A stretch of DNA of 64,000 bases, taken from the NCBI RefSeq assembly GCF_014852585.1, contig NZ_JACVBX010000011.1, forward strand, positions 186,001 through 250,000, in the 5' to 3' direction. The position numbers and the translations under genes were made by a program. The notes below the pieces were generated by a model. The model had not been told where the DNA came from and searched no databases. It saw only the letters and a program-made list of their open reading frames with translations. This DNA comes from Pseudomonas sp. PDM18. GTDB lineage: Bacteria; Pseudomonadota; Gammaproteobacteria; Pseudomonadales; Pseudomonadaceae. Of the stretch, positions 7,753 to 19,613 are shown one piece after another. The first letter of the stretch is position 1. Every line of letters starts with the position of its first letter.

Positions 7753-9051
7753 ATGACTGCAAGCAACGGATCGCCCTCGAAACTTCGTACCCTGCGCCCC
7801 TGGCTCATCACCGCGCTGCTGTTCGCCGCCGTGGTCGGGCTGATCATGTGGCTGCACTCGACGTCTTCGGGAACGCCGGCAGCCCAGGGCGGGCGCGGCG
7901 GGCGACCGGGGCCGGGGCAGATGGCCGCGGGGCAGGGCGGCACGGCGGTGACCGTCAGCGTCGCGCCGGTGCTCAAGGGCGACCTGCCGGTGCACTACCA
8001 TGCGCTAGGCACGGTGACGGCCTACAACACCGTCAATGTTCGCGCGCGGGTCAGCGGTCAGCTGGTCAAGGTGCCGTTCCAGGAAGGCCAGGAAGTGAAG
8101 GCCGGCGACGTCCTCGCGGTGATCGACCCGCGTCCGTTCCAGGCCGCGCTGGACCAGGCCCAGGGCACGCTGCTGCAGAACCAGGCGCAGCTGAAGAACG
8201 CGCAGATCGACCTGGCCCGCTACAAGGGCCTGTACGCCGAGGATTCCATCGCCAAGCAGACCCTGGACACCCAGGAAGCCCAGGTCCGCCAGTACGAAGG
8301 CACCCTGAAGACCAACCAGGGCCAGGTCGCTGACGCCAAGCTCAACCTCGAATTCACCCAGGTGCGCGCGCCCATCTCCGGCCGCGTCGGTCTGCGTCAG
8401 GTGGACGTGGGCAACCTGGTCACCTCCGGCGACACCACGCCGCTGGTGGTGATCACCCAGGTCAAGCCGATCTCCGTGGTGTTCAGCCTGCCGCAGCAGC
8501 AACTGGGCACCATCGCCCGCGAGCTTTACAGCGGCAAGCCGGTGCCGGTCGAGGCGCTGGACCGCAACCAGAACCAGACCCTGGCCACCGGCGTGCTGAA
8601 GACCCTGGACAACCAGATCGACACCACCACCGGTACCGTCAAGCTCAAGGCCGGATTCGAGAACGACGACCACAGGCTGTTCCCCAACCAGTTCGTCAAC
8701 GTACGCCTGCTCGCCGAGACCCTGCCGGGCGTGCTGACCATTCCGGCCAACGCCGTGCAACGCGGCAACGACGGCACCTACGTGTACCTGGTGGGCGAGG
8801 AGAGCAAGGCCAAGCGCCAGCTGGTCACCCTGGGCACCAGCGAGAGCGAGCGCGTGGTGGTCACCGAGGGCCTGAAGGAAGGCGACCGTGTCGTCGTCGA
8901 AGGCACCGACCGCCTGCGCGACGGCACCCGCATGAACATCGCGACCTCCGACGAGAAGGCCCGCGCGGCCGCCACAGAAGAGGGCGACAAGTCCACCGCC
9001 AAGCCGTTCGGTTCGGACACCCCGGTCCAGGACAGCGGTAAGAGCGAATGA
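7753..9051 (+). CDS. muxA: RND efflux periplasmic adaptor MuxA (MdtA-like)
   Basis: The 432-residue membrane-fusion protein has an uncleaved-looking N-terminal membrane segment at about residues 18-36 ([17 protein letters not shown]) and no lipobox. The biotinyl-lipoyl hairpin and beta-barrel features are clear ([30 protein letters not shown] split across about residues 95-120, and [19 protein letters not shown]). It should link the inner-membrane pumps MuxB and MuxC to OpmB. In P. aeruginosa MuxABC-OpmB exports novobiocin, macrolides, aztreonam and tetracycline. It is the first gene of a four-gene operon; its stop overlaps the muxB start (ATGA). Confidence 0.93.
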   Translation: MTASNGSPSKLRTLRPWLITALLFAAVVGLIMWLHSTSSGTPAAQGGRGGRPGPGQMAAGQGGTAVTVSVAPVLKGDLPVHYHALGTVTAYNTVNVRARVSGQLVKVPFQEGQEVKAGDVLAVIDPRPFQAALDQAQGTLLQNQAQLKNAQIDLARYKGLYAEDSIAKQTLDTQEAQVRQYEGTLKTNQGQVADAKLNLEFTQVRAPISGRVGLRQVDVGNLVTSGDTTPLVVITQVKPISVVFSLPQQQLGTIARELYSGKPVPVEALDRNQNQTLATGVLKTLDNQIDTTTGTVKLKAGFENDDHRLFPNQFVNVRLLAETLPGVLTIPANAVQRGNDGTYVYLVGEESKAKRQLVTLGTSESERVVVTEGLKEGDRVVVEGTDRLRDGTRMNIATSDEKARAAATEEGDKSTAKPFGSDTPVQDSGKSE

Positions 9052-12000
9052 ACCCGTCCCGCCTGTTCATCCTGCGGCCGGTCGCCACCACGCTCCTGAT
9101 GGTGGCGATCCTGCTGTCGGGGATCATCGCCTACCGCTTCCTGCCGATCTCGGCGCTGCCGGAAGTGGACTACCCGACCATCCAGGTGGTGACCCTGTAC
9201 CCCGGCGCCAGCCCGGACATCATGACTTCCTCGGTGACCGCGCCGCTGGAGAACCAGCTGGGGCAGATTCCCGGCCTCAACGAGATGTCCTCCACCAGCT
9301 CTGGTGGCGCCTCGGTGATCACCCTGCAGTTCAGCCTGCAGATCAACCTTGATGTGGCCGAGCAGGAAGTCCAGGCGGCGATCAACACCGCGCAGAGCCT
9401 GCTGCCCAAGGACCTGCCGAACCAGCCGGTGTACAGCAAGGTGAACCCGGCGGACGCGCCGATCCTCACCCTGGCGGTGATGTCTCCGGACATGCCGCTG
9501 CCGCAGATCCAGGACCTGGTCGACACGCGCCTTGCGCAGAAGATTTCGCAGATTTCCGGCGTCGGCCTGGTCAGCATCAGCGGCGGCCAGCGCCCGGCCG
9601 TGCGCATCCGCGCCAACCCCGGCGCCCTCGCGGCCGCCGGCCTGAGCCTGGAAGACCTGCAGACCACCGTCACCAACAACAACCTCAACGGCCCCAAGGG
9701 CAGCTTCGACGGCCCGACCCGCTCCTCGACCCTGGACGCCAACGACCAGCTCAAGTCCGCCGACGCCTACCGCGACCTGATCATCGCCTACAAGAACGGC
9801 TCGCCGCTGCGCGTGCGCGACGTGGCCAGCGTGGAAGACGACGCCGAGAACGTGCGCCTGGCCGCCTGGGCCAACACCTCGCCGGCCGTGGTGCTGAACA
9901 TCCAGCGCCAGCCGGGCGCCAACGTCATCGAGGTGGTCGACAGCATCAAGAAGATGCTCCCGCAGCTGCAGGCGACACTGCCCGGCAGCCTGGAAGTGAC
10001 GGTGCTCACCGACCGCACCACGACCATCCGCGCCTCCGTGGCGGACGTGCAGTTCGAGCTGTTCCTCGCCGTCTGCCTAGTGGTGATGGTCACCTTCCTG
10101 TTCCTGCGCAATATTTCCGCGACGCTGATCCCCAGCTTCGCCGTGCCGCTGTCGCTGATCGGCACCTTCGGCGTGATGTACCTCGCCGGCTTCTCGATCA
10201 ACAACCTGACGCTGATGGCGCTGACCATCGCCACCGGCTTCGTGGTGGACGACGCCATCGTCATGGTGGAGAACATCGCGCGTTACCTGGAGCAGGGCGA
10301 CGAGCCGCTGGAAGCGTCGCTCAAGGGCTCGAAACAGATCGGCTTCACCATCATCTCGCTGACCTTCTCGCTGATCGCCGTGCTGATCCCGCTGCTGTTC
10401 ATGGGCGATGTGGCCGGGCGATTGTTCCGCGAATTCGCCATCACCCTGGCGGTGGCGATCCTGATCTCCGGCTTTGTTTCCCTGACCCTGACGCCGATGC
10501 TCAGCGCCAAGCTGCTGCGCCACGTCGAGCCGGAGAAGGAGGGGCGCTTCGCCCGCGCCGCCGGGCGCTTCATCGACAACATGATCGAGCGCTACGCCGC
10601 CGCCTTGCGTGTGGTGCTGCGCCATCAGCCGCTGACCCTGCTGGTGGCCATCGCCACCGTGGTGCTCACCGCGCTGCTGTACATCTTCATGCCCAAGGGC
10701 TTCTTCCCGGTGCAGGACACCGGGGTGATCCAGGGCATCGCCGAGGCGCCGCAGTCGATCTCCTTCCAGTCCATGGCCAGCCGCCAGCAGGACCTGGCGA
10801 AGATCGTGCTGAAGGACCCGGCGGTGGACAGCCTGTCCTCGTTCATCGGCGTCGACGGCACCAACGCCACCCTCAACACCGGGCGCCTGCTGATCAACCT
10901 CAAGCCCCACGCCGAGCGTGACGTGACCGCCAGCGAGGTGATCCATCGCCTGCAGCCGGAGCTGGACCAGATCGCCGGCATCAAGTTGTACATGCAGCCG
11001 GTGCAGGACCTGACCATCGAGGACCGTATCGCCCGCACGCAGTACCAGTTCACCCTGCAGGACGCCGACCCGGATGTCCTCGCCGACTGGGTGCCGCGCC
11101 TGGTGGACCGCCTGCAACAACTGCCGGAGCTGGCCGACGTGGCCACCGACTGGCAGGACAAGGGCCTGCAGGCCTACATCAACATCGACCGCGATACCGC
11201 CTCGCGCCTGGGCGTGAGCCTGTCGAGCATCGACAGCGTGCTGTACAACGCCTTCGGCCAGCGACTGATCTCCACCATCTTCACCCAGGCCACGCAGTAC
11301 CGCGTGGTGCTGGAAGTGGCGCCGGAATTCCAGATCGGCCCGCAGTCGCTGGAGAACCTCTACGTGCCGTCCAGCGACGGCACCCAGGTGCGCCTGTCGA
11401 GCCTGGCGAAGGTGGAGGAGCGCCACACCCTGCTGGCGGTCAACCACATCGCCCAGTTCCCGGCCGCGACCATCTCCTTCAACCTGGCCAAGGGCGTCGC
11501 CCTCGGCGAGGCGGTGCAGGCGATCCGCGACGTCGAGGCGCAGATGGAAATGCCCGTCAGCCTGCAGGGCAGCTTCCGCGGTGCGGCGCAGGCCTTCGAG
11601 GCTTCGCTGTCCAACACCCTGCTGCTGGTGCTGGCGTCTATCGTCACCATGTACATCGTGCTGGGCATCCTCTACGAGAGCTTCATCCACCCGGTGACCA
11701 TCCTCTCCACGCTACCCTCTGCGGGCGTGGGCGCGCTGCTGGCGCTGATGCTCTCGGGGCAGGACATCGGCATCGTGGCGATCATCGGCATCATCCTGCT
11801 GATCGGCATCGTGAAGAAGAACGCGATCATGATGATCGACTTCGCCCTGGACGCCGAACGCAACGAAGGCAAGCCGCCCCATGAGGCGATCTACCAGGCG
11901 TGCCTGCTGCGCTTCCGGCCGATCCTGATGACCACCATGGCCGCACTGCTCGGCGCGCTGCCGCTGATGCTCGCCGGTGGCGCCGGCGCCGAGCTGCGCC

Positions 12001-12170
12001 AGCCGCTGGGCGTCACCATGGTCGGCGGCCTGCTGGTCAGCCAGTTGCTGACGCTGTTCACCACGCCAGTGATCTACCTGTACTTCGACCGTCTGGCCAC
12101 GCGCTGGGCCAACTGGCGTCAGCGCCACGGCCTTGACGTGAACAGCATCGACCCGGCGGAGCGTGGCTGA
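9048..12170 (+). CDS. muxB: RND efflux transporter MuxB (MdtB-like)
   Basis: A full-length 1040-residue HAE1 RND pump. The N-terminus has the standard [14 protein letters not shown] first membrane helix and [17 protein letters not shown]. Helix 4 carries the proton-relay aspartate pair ([13 protein letters not shown], about residue 400), and the matching lysine is in [13 protein letters not shown] near residue 920. Mdt/Mux systems use two different RND proteins in one trimer, and this gene is directly followed by the second. The start overlaps muxA by four bases; the stop overlaps the muxC start. Proton-driven export from periplasm and inner membrane is inferred from family knowledge. Confidence 0.95.
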   Translation: MNPSRLFILRPVATTLLMVAILLSGIIAYRFLPISALPEVDYPTIQVVTLYPGASPDIMTSSVTAPLENQLGQIPGLNEMSSTSSGGASVITLQFSLQINLDVAEQEVQAAINTAQSLLPKDLPNQPVYSKVNPADAPILTLAVMSPDMPLPQIQDLVDTRLAQKISQISGVGLVSISGGQRPAVRIRANPGALAAAGLSLEDLQTTVTNNNLNGPKGSFDGPTRSSTLDANDQLKSADAYRDLIIAYKNGSPLRVRDVASVEDDAENVRLAAWANTSPAVVLNIQRQPGANVIEVVDSIKKMLPQLQATLPGSLEVTVLTDRTTTIRASVADVQFELFLAVCLVVMVTFLFLRNISATLIPSFAVPLSLIGTFGVMYLAGFSINNLTLMALTIATGFVVDDAIVMVENIARYLEQGDEPLEASLKGSKQIGFTIISLTFSLIAVLIPLLFMGDVAGRLFREFAITLAVAILISGFVSLTLTPMLSAKLLRHVEPEKEGRFARAAGRFIDNMIERYAAALRVVLRHQPLTLLVAIATVVLTALLYIFMPKGFFPVQDTGVIQGIAEAPQSISFQSMASRQQDLAKIVLKDPAVDSLSSFIGVDGTNATLNTGRLLINLKPHAERDVTASEVIHRLQPELDQIAGIKLYMQPVQDLTIEDRIARTQYQFTLQDADPDVLADWVPRLVDRLQQLPELADVATDWQDKGLQAYINIDRDTASRLGVSLSSIDSVLYNAFGQRLISTIFTQATQYRVVLEVAPEFQIGPQSLENLYVPSSDGTQVRLSSLAKVEERHTLLAVNHIAQFPAATISFNLAKGVALGEAVQAIRDVEAQMEMPVSLQGSFRGAAQAFEASLSNTLLLVLASIVTMYIVLGILYESFIHPVTILSTLPSAGVGALLALMLSGQDIGIVAIIGIILLIGIVKKNAIMMIDFALDAERNEGKPPHEAIYQACLLRFRPILMTTMAALLGALPLMLAGGAGAELRQPLGVTMVGGLLVSQLLTLFTTPVIYLYFDRLATRWANWRQRHGLDVNSIDPAERG

Positions 12171-15100
12171 TGGGCGGCCTGTCGCGCCTGTTCATCCTGC
12201 GCCCGGTCGCCACCTGCCTGCTGACCCTGGCGCTGATGCTGGCCGGCGCACTGTCGTTCAGTTTGCTGCCGGTGGCTCCGCTGCCCAACGTCGATTTCCC
12301 GACCATCCTGGTGCAGGCCTCCTTGCCCGGCGCCAGCCCGGAAACCATGGCCTCCACGGTGGCAACACCGCTGGAGCGCTCGCTGGGTCGCATCGCCGGG
12401 GTCACCGACATGACCTCCAGCAGCTCCCTGGGCAACACCACCATCATCATCCAGTTCGACCTGTCCAAGGACATCGACGGCGCCGCGCGCGAGGTGCAAT
12501 CGGCGATCAATGCGGCCATGAGCCTGCTGCCCTCGGGCATGCCGAACAATCCGACGTACCGCAAGGCGAACCCGTCGGACATGCCGATCATGATCCTCAC
12601 CCTGACCTCGGATACCTACACCCGCGGGCAGATGTACGACCTGGCCTCGACCATCGTCTCGCCCAAGCTGGCGCAGGTGAAGGGGGTAGGGCAGGTGAGC
12701 ATCGGCGGCTCCTCGCTGCCGGCGGTGCGCGTCGATGTCAATCCGGACCAGCTCAGCCAGTACGGCATTTCCCTGGACACGGTGCGCAACGCCATCAACA
12801 ACACCAACGCCGACGGCCCCAAGGGCTCGCTGGAGTTCGGCGAGCGGCACTGGCAGGTGGACTCCAACGACCAGCTGCGCAAGGCCAGCGAGTACGCCCC
12901 GCTGATCGTCCACTACAACGCCGACACTGGCGCAGCGGTGCGCCTGCGCGACGTGGCCAAGGTCACCGACTCGGTGGAGGATGTGCGTAACGCTGGCTTC
13001 TCCGACGACCTGCCGGCAGTGCTGCTGATCATCACCCGACAGCCCGGTGCCAACATCATCGAAGCCACCGACGCCATCCACGAGCAGCTGCCGATCATCC
13101 AGGACGTGCTCGGCCCGCAGGTGAAGCTGTCGGTGATGGACGACCGCAGCCCGTCGATCCGCTCCTCCCTGGAAGAAGCCGAGCTGACCCTGATCATCTC
13201 CGTGGTGCTGGTGATCCTGGTGGTCTACCTGTTCCTGCGCAACGGCCGCGCCACGCTGATCCCCAGCCTCGCGGTGCCGGTGTCGCTGGTGGGCACCTTC
13301 GCGGTCATGTACCTGTGCGGCTTCTCGCTGAACAACCTGTCGCTGATGGCGCTGATCATCGCCACTGGCTTCGTGGTGGACGACGCCATCGTGGTGGTAG
13401 AGAACATCGCCCGGCGCATCGAGGAAGGCGACCCGCCGATCCAGGCAGCGATCCGCGGCGCGCGGGAAGTGAGTTTCACCGTGCTGTCGATGACCCTGTC
13501 GCTGGTGGCGGTGTTCATCCCGCTGCTGCTCATGGGCGGCATCACCGGGCGGCTGTTCCGTGAGTTCTCGGTGACCCTGGCGGCGGCCATCCTGGTGTCG
13601 CTGGTGGTCTCCCTGACGCTGACGCCGATGCTCTGCGCGCGCCTGCTCAAGCCGGTTGAGCGCGGGCCGAAGAAGGCCTCGGTGGAGCGCCAGAGCAACC
13701 GCTATTTCGTTGCCTTCATGCAGCGCTACCGCGCCAGCCTGAGCTGGGCACTGGAGCACTCACGGCTGATGGTGATGATCATGCTCGGCTGCATCGCGCT
13801 GAACCTGTACCTGTTCGTGGTGGTGCCCAAGGGCTTCCTGCCGCAGCAGGACTCCGGGCGCCTGCGCGGCTTCGCGGTGGCCGACCAGAGCATCTCGTTC
13901 CAGGCGCTGGACAAGAAGATGGCGCAGTTCCGCCGGATCCTTTCCGAAGACCCAGGCGTGGAGAACGTGGTGGGCTTTGTCGGCGGCGGCAAGTGGCAGT
14001 CGAGCAACACCGGCTCCTTCTTCGTCACCCTGAAGGACATCACCGAACGCGACTCCGCCGAGACCATCGTCAACCGCTTGCGCAAAAAGCTGGCGGAGGT
14101 GCCCGGCGCCAACCTGTTCCTGGTCGCCGGCCAGGACGTGCGCATCGGCGGCCGCCAGGGTAATGCGCAGTACGACTTCACCCTGCGCAGCGACGACCTC
14201 ACCCTGCTGCGCGAATGGGCGCCCAAGGTCGAGGCGGCGATGAACAAGGTGCCGCAGATCGTCGATGTGAACAGCGATGCGCAGGACAAGGGCGTGCAGA
14301 GCCGCCTGGTGATCGACCGCGACCGCGCGGCGAGCCTGGGGGTGAACGTCGCCGAGGTGGACGCGGTGCTGAACAACTCCTACGGCCAGCGCCAGGTGTC
14401 GACCATCTTCAACCCGCTGAACCAGTACCACGTGGTGATGGAAGTCGCCCAGCCGTATCAGGAGACGCCCGAGGAGCTGCGCCAGGTCTACGTAATCAAC
14501 AGCGAAGGCCAGCGCATCCCGCTCTCGGCCTTCACCCACATCGAGCCGAGCCGCGCGCCGCTGGAGGTCAACCACCAGGGCCAGTTCGCCGCCACCACCT
14601 TCTCCTTCAACCTGGCCCAGGGCGCGCAGATCGGCCCTGCCCGCGATGCGATCCTGGCGGCGGTGGAACCGATCCACCTGCCGATGGAAATCCAGGCCAC
14701 CTTCGAAGGCAACGCCGGTGCGGTGCAGGACACGCAGAACGACATGCCCTGGCTGATCTTGCTGGCGCTGGTATCGGTCTACATCGTGCTGGGCATCCTC
14801 TACGAGAGCTACGTGCATCCGCTGACGATTCTCTCGACGCTGCCCTCGGCGGGCGTCGGCGCGCTGCTCACGCTGATGCTGTTCCGCACCGAGCTGTCGC
14901 TGATCGCGCTGATCGGGGTGATCCTGCTGATCGGCATCGTGAAGAAGAACGCCATCATGATGATTGACTTCGCCCTGGACGCCGAACGCACCCTGGGCCT
15001 GTCACCTCGGGACGCGATCCTGGAAGCGGCGATGAAGCGCTTCCGCCCGATCATGATGACCACCCTGGCCGCCATCCTCGGCGCACTGCCATTGATCTTC

Positions 15101-15286
15101 GGCATCGGCGGCGACGCCGCGCTGCGTCGCCCGCTGGGCATGACCATCGTCGGCGGCCTGATCGGCAGCCAGTTGCTGACTCTGTACACCACCCCCGTCG
15201 TCTACCTCTACCTAGACCGTCTGCGCCATTGGGTCAACAAGAAGCGCGGCGTGCGCACCGACGGCGCCCTGGAGACACCCGTATGA
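12170..15286 (+). CDS. muxC: RND efflux transporter MuxC (MdtC-like)
   Basis: This 1038-residue protein is the second RND subunit, paralogous to MuxB. It shows the same helix-4 motif ([16 protein letters not shown]) and helix-10 [15 protein letters not shown]. The TGATG overlap with muxB and the GTATGATC overlap with opmB point to strict translational coupling of the whole operon. The 100-200 bp around the MuxB and MuxC start codons are similar at DNA level (TCGCGCCTGTTCATCCTGCG-like), consistent with origin by tandem duplication. It is expected in the inner membrane, as a heterotrimer with MuxB. Confidence 0.95.
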   Translation: MGGLSRLFILRPVATCLLTLALMLAGALSFSLLPVAPLPNVDFPTILVQASLPGASPETMASTVATPLERSLGRIAGVTDMTSSSSLGNTTIIIQFDLSKDIDGAAREVQSAINAAMSLLPSGMPNNPTYRKANPSDMPIMILTLTSDTYTRGQMYDLASTIVSPKLAQVKGVGQVSIGGSSLPAVRVDVNPDQLSQYGISLDTVRNAINNTNADGPKGSLEFGERHWQVDSNDQLRKASEYAPLIVHYNADTGAAVRLRDVAKVTDSVEDVRNAGFSDDLPAVLLIITRQPGANIIEATDAIHEQLPIIQDVLGPQVKLSVMDDRSPSIRSSLEEAELTLIISVVLVILVVYLFLRNGRATLIPSLAVPVSLVGTFAVMYLCGFSLNNLSLMALIIATGFVVDDAIVVVENIARRIEEGDPPIQAAIRGAREVSFTVLSMTLSLVAVFIPLLLMGGITGRLFREFSVTLAAAILVSLVVSLTLTPMLCARLLKPVERGPKKASVERQSNRYFVAFMQRYRASLSWALEHSRLMVMIMLGCIALNLYLFVVVPKGFLPQQDSGRLRGFAVADQSISFQALDKKMAQFRRILSEDPGVENVVGFVGGGKWQSSNTGSFFVTLKDITERDSAETIVNRLRKKLAEVPGANLFLVAGQDVRIGGRQGNAQYDFTLRSDDLTLLREWAPKVEAAMNKVPQIVDVNSDAQDKGVQSRLVIDRDRAASLGVNVAEVDAVLNNSYGQRQVSTIFNPLNQYHVVMEVAQPYQETPEELRQVYVINSEGQRIPLSAFTHIEPSRAPLEVNHQGQFAATTFSFNLAQGAQIGPARDAILAAVEPIHLPMEIQATFEGNAGAVQDTQNDMPWLILLALVSVYIVLGILYESYVHPLTILSTLPSAGVGALLTLMLFRTELSLIALIGVILLIGIVKKNAIMMIDFALDAERTLGLSPRDAILEAAMKRFRPIMMTTLAAILGALPLIFGIGGDAALRRPLGMTIVGGLIGSQLLTLYTTPVVYLYLDRLRHWVNKKRGVRTDGALETPV

Positions 15287-16758
15287 TCCGTTCCCGTTCA
15301 CTTCTTCCCTTGGCGTTGGCCGTGGCCCTGGCCGGTTGCGCCATCGGCCCGGACTATCAGCGCCCCGAGCTGACGGTGCCCGCCAGCTTCAAGGAGGGCG
15401 AGGGCTGGCAACTGGCGAAGCCGCAGGACGGATTAAACCATGGTGCCTGGTGGGAGCTTTACGGTGACGCCACGCTGAACGACCTGCAGACCCGCCTGGT
15501 GGCTGCCAACCAGACCCTGGCGCAGTCGCTCGCGTCCTATCGCCAGGCTCAGGCGCTGGCCAAAGGTGCGCGTTCTTCCTTCTTCCCCACGATCAGCGCC
15601 GATGTCGGCAAGACTCGCTCCGGGCAAGGCACCGGCAGCGGCGGCAGCGTGCGCCTGCCCGACGGCTCCACCGTCAGCAGTGGCGGCGGCAGCAGTTCGA
15701 TCAGCAACAGCTATTCGGCGAGCCTCGGTGTGAGCTGGGAGCTGGACCTGTGGGGCAAGCTGCGCCGCCAGCTGGAAGCCGACAACGCGAGCATGGACGC
15801 CAGCGCGGCGGACCTGGCTAACTCGCGGCTTTCCCTGCAATCGCAGTTGACCCAGAACTACCTGCAACTGCGCGTGATGGACCAGCAGATCAAGCTGCTC
15901 AACGACACGGTCACGGCCTACCAGCGCTCGCTCAAGCTCACCGAGAATCAGTACAACGCCGGCATCGTGACCAAAGCCGATGTCGCCCAGGCACGTACCC
16001 AGCTGAAAAGCACCGAGGCCCAGGCCATCGACCTGAAGTACCAACGTGCGCAGCTGGAGCATGCCATTGCCGTGCTGGTCGGCGTGCCGCCGGCGCAGTT
16101 CTCCCTGGCGGCCGTGGACGGCGTGCCGAACCTGCCGAATGTGCCGACGCTGTTGCCGTCGGAATTGCTGCAGCGCCGCCCCGACGTGGCCTCCGCCGAG
16201 CGCCAGGTGATTTCCGCCAACGCCAAGATCGGCGTGGCCAAGGCTGCGTGGTTCCCCGACCTGACCCTCACCGCCGCCGGCGGCTACCGCAGCGGCAGTT
16301 TCCAGAACTGGATCGAGACGCCCAACCGCTACTGGTCCATCGGCCCGCAGTTCGCCATGACCCTGTTCGACGGCGGGCTGATCGCCTCCCAGGTCGAGCA
16401 GGCCGAGGCGAGCTACGACCAGACCGTGGCGAGCTACCGGCAGACCGTGCTGGAAAGCTTCCGCGAGGTGGAGGACTACATGGTCCAGCTCAAGGTGCTG
16501 GAAGAGGAAAGCGGCGTGCAGCAGGAAGCGCTGGACTCCGCCCGCGAGGCGCTGCGCCTGACCACCAACCAGTACAAGGCCGGTACCATCGACTACAGCA
16601 ACGTGGTCACCACCCAGACCAGCGCGCTGTCCAACGAGCGCACGCTGCTGACCTTGACCGGCAGCCGCCTGACCGCCAGCGTGCAGTTGATTGCGGCTCT
16701 GGGCGGCGGTTGGGATGCGGCGAAAATCGCCGAGGAAGGGCAGGCGCAGCGGGACTGA
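15283..16758 (+). CDS. opmB: Outer-membrane efflux channel OpmB (OprM/NodT family lipoprotein)
   Basis: The 491-residue protein has a lipoprotein signal with lipobox LAGC at C19, followed by [11 protein letters not shown], the usual mature start of OprM-type channels. Two homologous outer-membrane-factor repeats are visible, with conserved segments such as [16 protein letters not shown] and [19 protein letters not shown]. It contains a Ser/Gly-rich insertion at about residues 110-135 ([21 protein letters not shown]), longer than in many relatives, that probably lies in an extracellular loop. It is the last gene of the mux operon and converges on the next gene eight bases later. Confidence 0.94.
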   Translation: MIRSRSLLPLALAVALAGCAIGPDYQRPELTVPASFKEGEGWQLAKPQDGLNHGAWWELYGDATLNDLQTRLVAANQTLAQSLASYRQAQALAKGARSSFFPTISADVGKTRSGQGTGSGGSVRLPDGSTVSSGGGSSSISNSYSASLGVSWELDLWGKLRRQLEADNASMDASAADLANSRLSLQSQLTQNYLQLRVMDQQIKLLNDTVTAYQRSLKLTENQYNAGIVTKADVAQARTQLKSTEAQAIDLKYQRAQLEHAIAVLVGVPPAQFSLAAVDGVPNLPNVPTLLPSELLQRRPDVASAERQVISANAKIGVAKAAWFPDLTLTAAGGYRSGSFQNWIETPNRYWSIGPQFAMTLFDGGLIASQVEQAEASYDQTVASYRQTVLESFREVEDYMVQLKVLEEESGVQQEALDSAREALRLTTNQYKAGTIDYSNVVTTQTSALSNERTLLTLTGSRLTASVQLIAALGGGWDAAKIAEEGQAQRD

Positions 16759-16765
16759 CGCAGGG

Positions 16766-17059
16766 TCAGTCTTCGTGCAGCGCGCTCACGGGAATGCGGA
16801 AGCGATTCTCGCCGTCCAGTGAGCGAATGCCGCGCGGCTTTACGGTGCTGACCAGCACCGTGCCGTCTAAGCGTTCCAGCACTTCGCAGGCAATACGCCC
16901 GCTGGCGGGCAGGCGACCGTCGTCCGGGCCGTGAATGACCGCCGAGCGCTTCTTCAGGAAGCGCCAGTCGCGGCCGTCGGAGTCGATCAGCCGGCACTCG
17001 GCCCAACCGGGAAAGCACTCTTCGGTGTAGCGGACGATCTCGACCAGGATGCCGGGCAT
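16766..17059 (-). CDS. Small hypothetical protein
   Basis: I do not recognise this 97-residue soluble protein. It has a regular beta-rich pattern (ILVEIVRYTEECFPGWAECRLIDSDGRDWRFLKK, read in parts) with acidic and aromatic residues and no signal peptide or membrane segment. AAGAGG lies upstream of the ATG at 17059, which makes this start better than longer frames. It is 23 bases downstream of an NlpC/P60 gene on the same strand and so may be its operon partner. Confidence 0.65.
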   Translation of the reverse strand: MPGILVEIVRYTEECFPGWAECRLIDSDGRDWRFLKKRSAVIHGPDDGRLPASGRIACEVLERLDGTVLVSTVKPRGIRSLDGENRFRIPVSALHED

Positions 17060-17082
17060 CGCGAGCCTCTTGCGGATGGATG

Positions 17083-17676
17083 TCAGCCGTTGAAACGGCG
17101 TGCGGTAGTGAAGCTGCGATCCCAATAGCGATTGTCCAGGGAGTCCTGGCGTATGCGGCCGCCGCTGCTGGGGGCATGGATAAACTGGTTATTGCCAATA
17201 TAGAGCCCGACGTGGCTGATGTTGCCGCGGCCGTTGCGGTTGAAGAACACGGCATCGCCGGGTTTGAGCTCGTCACGGTGGATGCGCAGGCTGTCGCTGT
17301 CGATCATCTCGCCGGTGGTGCGCGGCAGCTTCATGCCCGCCTCGGTGCGGAACAGGTAGACCAGCAGGCCGCTGCAATCGAAACCGCTGGCCACCGTGGT
17401 GCCGCCGAATCGATAGGGGATGCCGATGAGCTCCCGGGCGCGGGAAACTACGCGGGAGTTGCTGCCCGGCTTGATCTTATGCAGGTTGGCGCGGGGCGCT
17501 CGCTTGGCATTCGGATGCTGGTGAACGATGTTTCGATTGGCCGCTTTGCCTTGTGAGGCACGCGCAGGCTTTGCACTGGCTTTGTGGGCGGTGGGGCTCT
17601 TCGTCTCGCGGGCTTCGACCGCCATAACGGAAAGAGTGAGCAGCAGTGCGGTGCTCAGGATGATCAGGGGATGCAT
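17083..17676 (-). CDS. NlpC/P60 (C40) peptidoglycan endopeptidase, copy 1
   Basis: The 197-residue protein has a signal peptide (about residues 1-21), a basic low-complexity linker to about residue 72, and a C-terminal NlpC/P60 domain. The catalytic residues are readable: C101 in FDCSGLLVYLF, H155 in SHVGLYIG and H167 in FIHAPSS. Such enzymes cut peptide stems of peptidoglycan in the periplasm. I chose the ATG at 17676 because it gives a clean signal peptide; a TTG start nine codons upstream is also open. It is followed by a small gene, and a diverged paralogue lies 147 bases upstream on the same strand. Confidence 0.9.
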   Translation of the reverse strand: MHPLIILSTALLLTLSVMAVEARETKSPTAHKASAKPARASQGKAANRNIVHQHPNAKRAPRANLHKIKPGSNSRVVSRARELIGIPYRFGGTTVASGFDCSGLLVYLFRTEAGMKLPRTTGEMIDSDSLRIHRDELKPGDAVFFNRNGRGNISHVGLYIGNNQFIHAPSSGGRIRQDSLDNRYWDRSFTTARRFNG

Positions 17677-17823
17677 TTGGGGGACATCTGGGAAACGGGA
17701 CAATGGAACGGGGCGCTATCTTAGAAATCTCGTTGCAAGAATTGACGTGGGAAAGATGCAAAAGCCGGTAGGCATTTTCTGATTGAGCGGTGAGCTGTGA
17801 CTCGCTCGTGGAACCGCATCCGC

Positions 17824-18468
17824 TCAGCCGCTGAACCTGCGCGCCGTGGTGTAGCTGCGCTGCCAGTAGCTGTTGTCGAGGGAGTCGATGCGGATGGTTT
17901 TGCCGGTGCTGGGCGCGTGAATGAAGCGGTCGCCGCCGATGTACAAGCCCACATGGCTGGTGGCTCCCTCGCCGTTGTGGTTGAAGAACACGGCGTCGCC
18001 GGGCTGCAGTTCGTCACGGTCCACCTGATTGTGGCGCTGGGCAATCATCGAGGCGGTGGTTCTCGGTAACTTGCGATCGGCGATGCTGCGGTAGAGATAG
18101 ACCAACAGGCCGCTGCAATCGAAACCGTCTTCCTCGGTCTGGCCGCCCCAGCGATAGGGTGTGCCGATCAGTTCGTGGGCGCGAGCAACGATGCGTGAGG
18201 TGTCCACCGGACTGAAGCGCCGTCGGTCTTCATGGCGCAGCCGGGCGAGCGTGCTCGAACGCTCGCCCAGGCGGGAGACCTGCACGGATTCCGAGTTGCG
18301 ACGCGCACCTGCTTGGCGTGCAGTGGAGCTGGCGGCGGGGAAGAAGCTCCGGTCGATGGCCGAGGCCTCGCTGCGACGCCAATCCGGGGCGTCCAGCTTA
18401 TCGGCTAGCGCAATGGGCGCCGCCAGGGTGCAGAGGAGGCAGAAGGGAATCAAGCGGGAAGGGCGCAC
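17824..18468 (-). CDS. NlpC/P60 (C40) peptidoglycan endopeptidase, copy 2
   Basis: The 214-residue protein has a signal peptide (RLIPFCLLCTLAAPIALA), a Ser/Arg-rich linker of about 65 residues and an NlpC/P60 domain with C118 (FDCSGLLVYLY), H172 (SHVGLYIGG) and H184 (FIHAPSTGK). The domain is very similar to that of the neighbouring gene, whereas the linkers differ, so this is a tandem duplication. Translation probably starts at the GTG at 18468, preceded by GAGGTG eight bases upstream. Together the pair suggests redundant or condition-specific cell-wall remodelling. Confidence 0.9.
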   Translation of the reverse strand: MRPSRLIPFCLLCTLAAPIALADKLDAPDWRRSEASAIDRSFFPAASSTARQAGARRNSESVQVSRLGERSSTLARLRHEDRRRFSPVDTSRIVARAHELIGTPYRWGGQTEEDGFDCSGLLVYLYRSIADRKLPRTTASMIAQRHNQVDRDELQPGDAVFFNHNGEGATSHVGLYIGGDRFIHAPSTGKTIRIDSLDNSYWQRSYTTARRFSG

Positions 18469-18613
18469 GTCGAGTCACCTCAGGGTGAGCAGGGAAGACG
18501 GGCGCCATCGTAGGAATGGCTAGAGAAATGCTATGTAGGATGATTCCGCATGGAGTGAAGGGTGATTCCACGGTGGATGACTGGTCATCTGGCCACGCAC
18601 CGAAAGCGAAGGC

Positions 18614-19039
18614 TCAGCGCGCGAACAGCTGGCCGATATCCTTGAAGGCCTTGAACTCCAGGGCATTGCCACAGGGATCGAAGAGAAACAGCGTGGCCTG
18701 CTCGCCCACCTGCCCCTGAAAACGCACGTGGGGCTCGATAACGAAATGCATGTTGCGTGCGCGCAGGCGCTGCGCAAGCCGCTCCCAGTCTTCCCAGGGC
18801 AGCACCACGCCGAAATGCGGTACTGGCACATCGTGGCCGTCCACCGGGTTGGTGTGCGCCGCCTCCTGGCTGGCGGTGCGCGGGTGCTCATGGATCACCA
18901 ATTGGTGGCCGAAGAAGTCGAAGTCCACCCACTGGGTGCTGCTGCGGCCTTCGCGGAGGCCCAAGACTTCGCGGTAGAAGCGGCGCGCCAGGGACAGGTC
19001 GTAGACCGGAATGGCCAGGTGGAAAGGCGATAGTGGCAT
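18614..19039 (-). CDS. VOC-family (glyoxalase-like) protein
   Basis: A 141-residue VOC protein. It starts [20 protein letters not shown] and has [21 protein letters not shown] and [16 protein letters not shown], the two half-modules of the fold with likely metal ligands His8, His and Glu near the end of the second module. Members of this branch are often annotated as dioxygenases or lyases without proof. It is cytosolic. It is transcribed in the same direction as the next upstream hypothetical gene, 20 bases apart, so they may be co-transcribed. Confidence 0.85.
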   Translation of the reverse strand: MPLSPFHLAIPVYDLSLARRFYREVLGLREGRSSTQWVDFDFFGHQLVIHEHPRTASQEAAHTNPVDGHDVPVPHFGVVLPWEDWERLAQRLRARNMHFVIEPHVRFQGQVGEQATLFLFDPCGNALEFKAFKDIGQLFAR

Positions 19040-19059
19040 GGACGTGCTCCCTGTCAGGT

Positions 19060-19521
19060 TCAGGCCGGTACGCTCAGTAATCGCGTGATGCTGGCTTGGG
19101 CCGCGTTCATCTCACCCTCGCGGGCCAGGCGGGTGAACTGCAGCAAAGCATGTTCATGCTCGGCGAGATCCTCAAGGATGTCGCGGTCATCGTCGTCGCC
19201 CTCGTCAGCCAGGCTGTCGTAGCGCTGTACATAGGGCTCCACCAGCATTTCGAGCTTCTCCAGGGTCTGTGGCCAGTCCAGCCCCAGCCAGTCCATTGCG
19301 CGCTGGCGGCCTTGCTTTGCGGCGTGGGCTGTGTCGCCCAGCGGCAGGCCGTGACGCTGCAACAGGCGCGCCATGCGCAGGCCGGTCTGGCGCTCCAGTC
19401 GCGCCAGCAGGAGCATCGATGACGCCCCCTCCGGCAGTTGCTCGGCCAGGCCGAGGAAGAAGTTTTCGCCGCGGACTTCGCCCAGGTAGGCGGCCTGCAG
19501 TTCACTGGCTTGTCGGTGCAT
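19060..19521 (-). CDS. Helical hypothetical protein, possibly ferritin-like
   Basis: The 153-residue product is predicted to be almost entirely helical, rich in Leu, Ala, Glu and Arg, with no signal or membrane segment. The spacing of acidic residues and histidines in the second half ([20 protein letters not shown]) resembles four-helix ferritin-like folds, but I cannot assign a family with confidence. The ATG at 19521 has AAAGGGGGA upstream and is preferred to an upstream in-frame ATG. It precedes the VOC gene by 20 bases on the same strand. Confidence 0.65.
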   Translation of the reverse strand: MHRQASELQAAYLGEVRGENFFLGLAEQLPEGASSMLLLARLERQTGLRMARLLQRHGLPLGDTAHAAKQGRQRAMDWLGLDWPQTLEKLEMLVEPYVQRYDSLADEGDDDDRDILEDLAEHEHALLQFTRLAREGEMNAAQASITRLLSVPA

Positions 19522-19613
19522 GCGTCGGTCCCCCTTTGCTGAATGGGACCAGCCTAGACGATGTGCGCCGGGCATCGAACCCGGCATGTCGTGTCTGGGC
19601 CAGAACGGGTCGC

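Noticed and set aside
10077..11690. Long open frame antisense to muxB
   Set aside because: Composition is His/Gln/Arg/Asp-rich without a fold or motif, as expected from the reverse strand of a high-GC RND gene.
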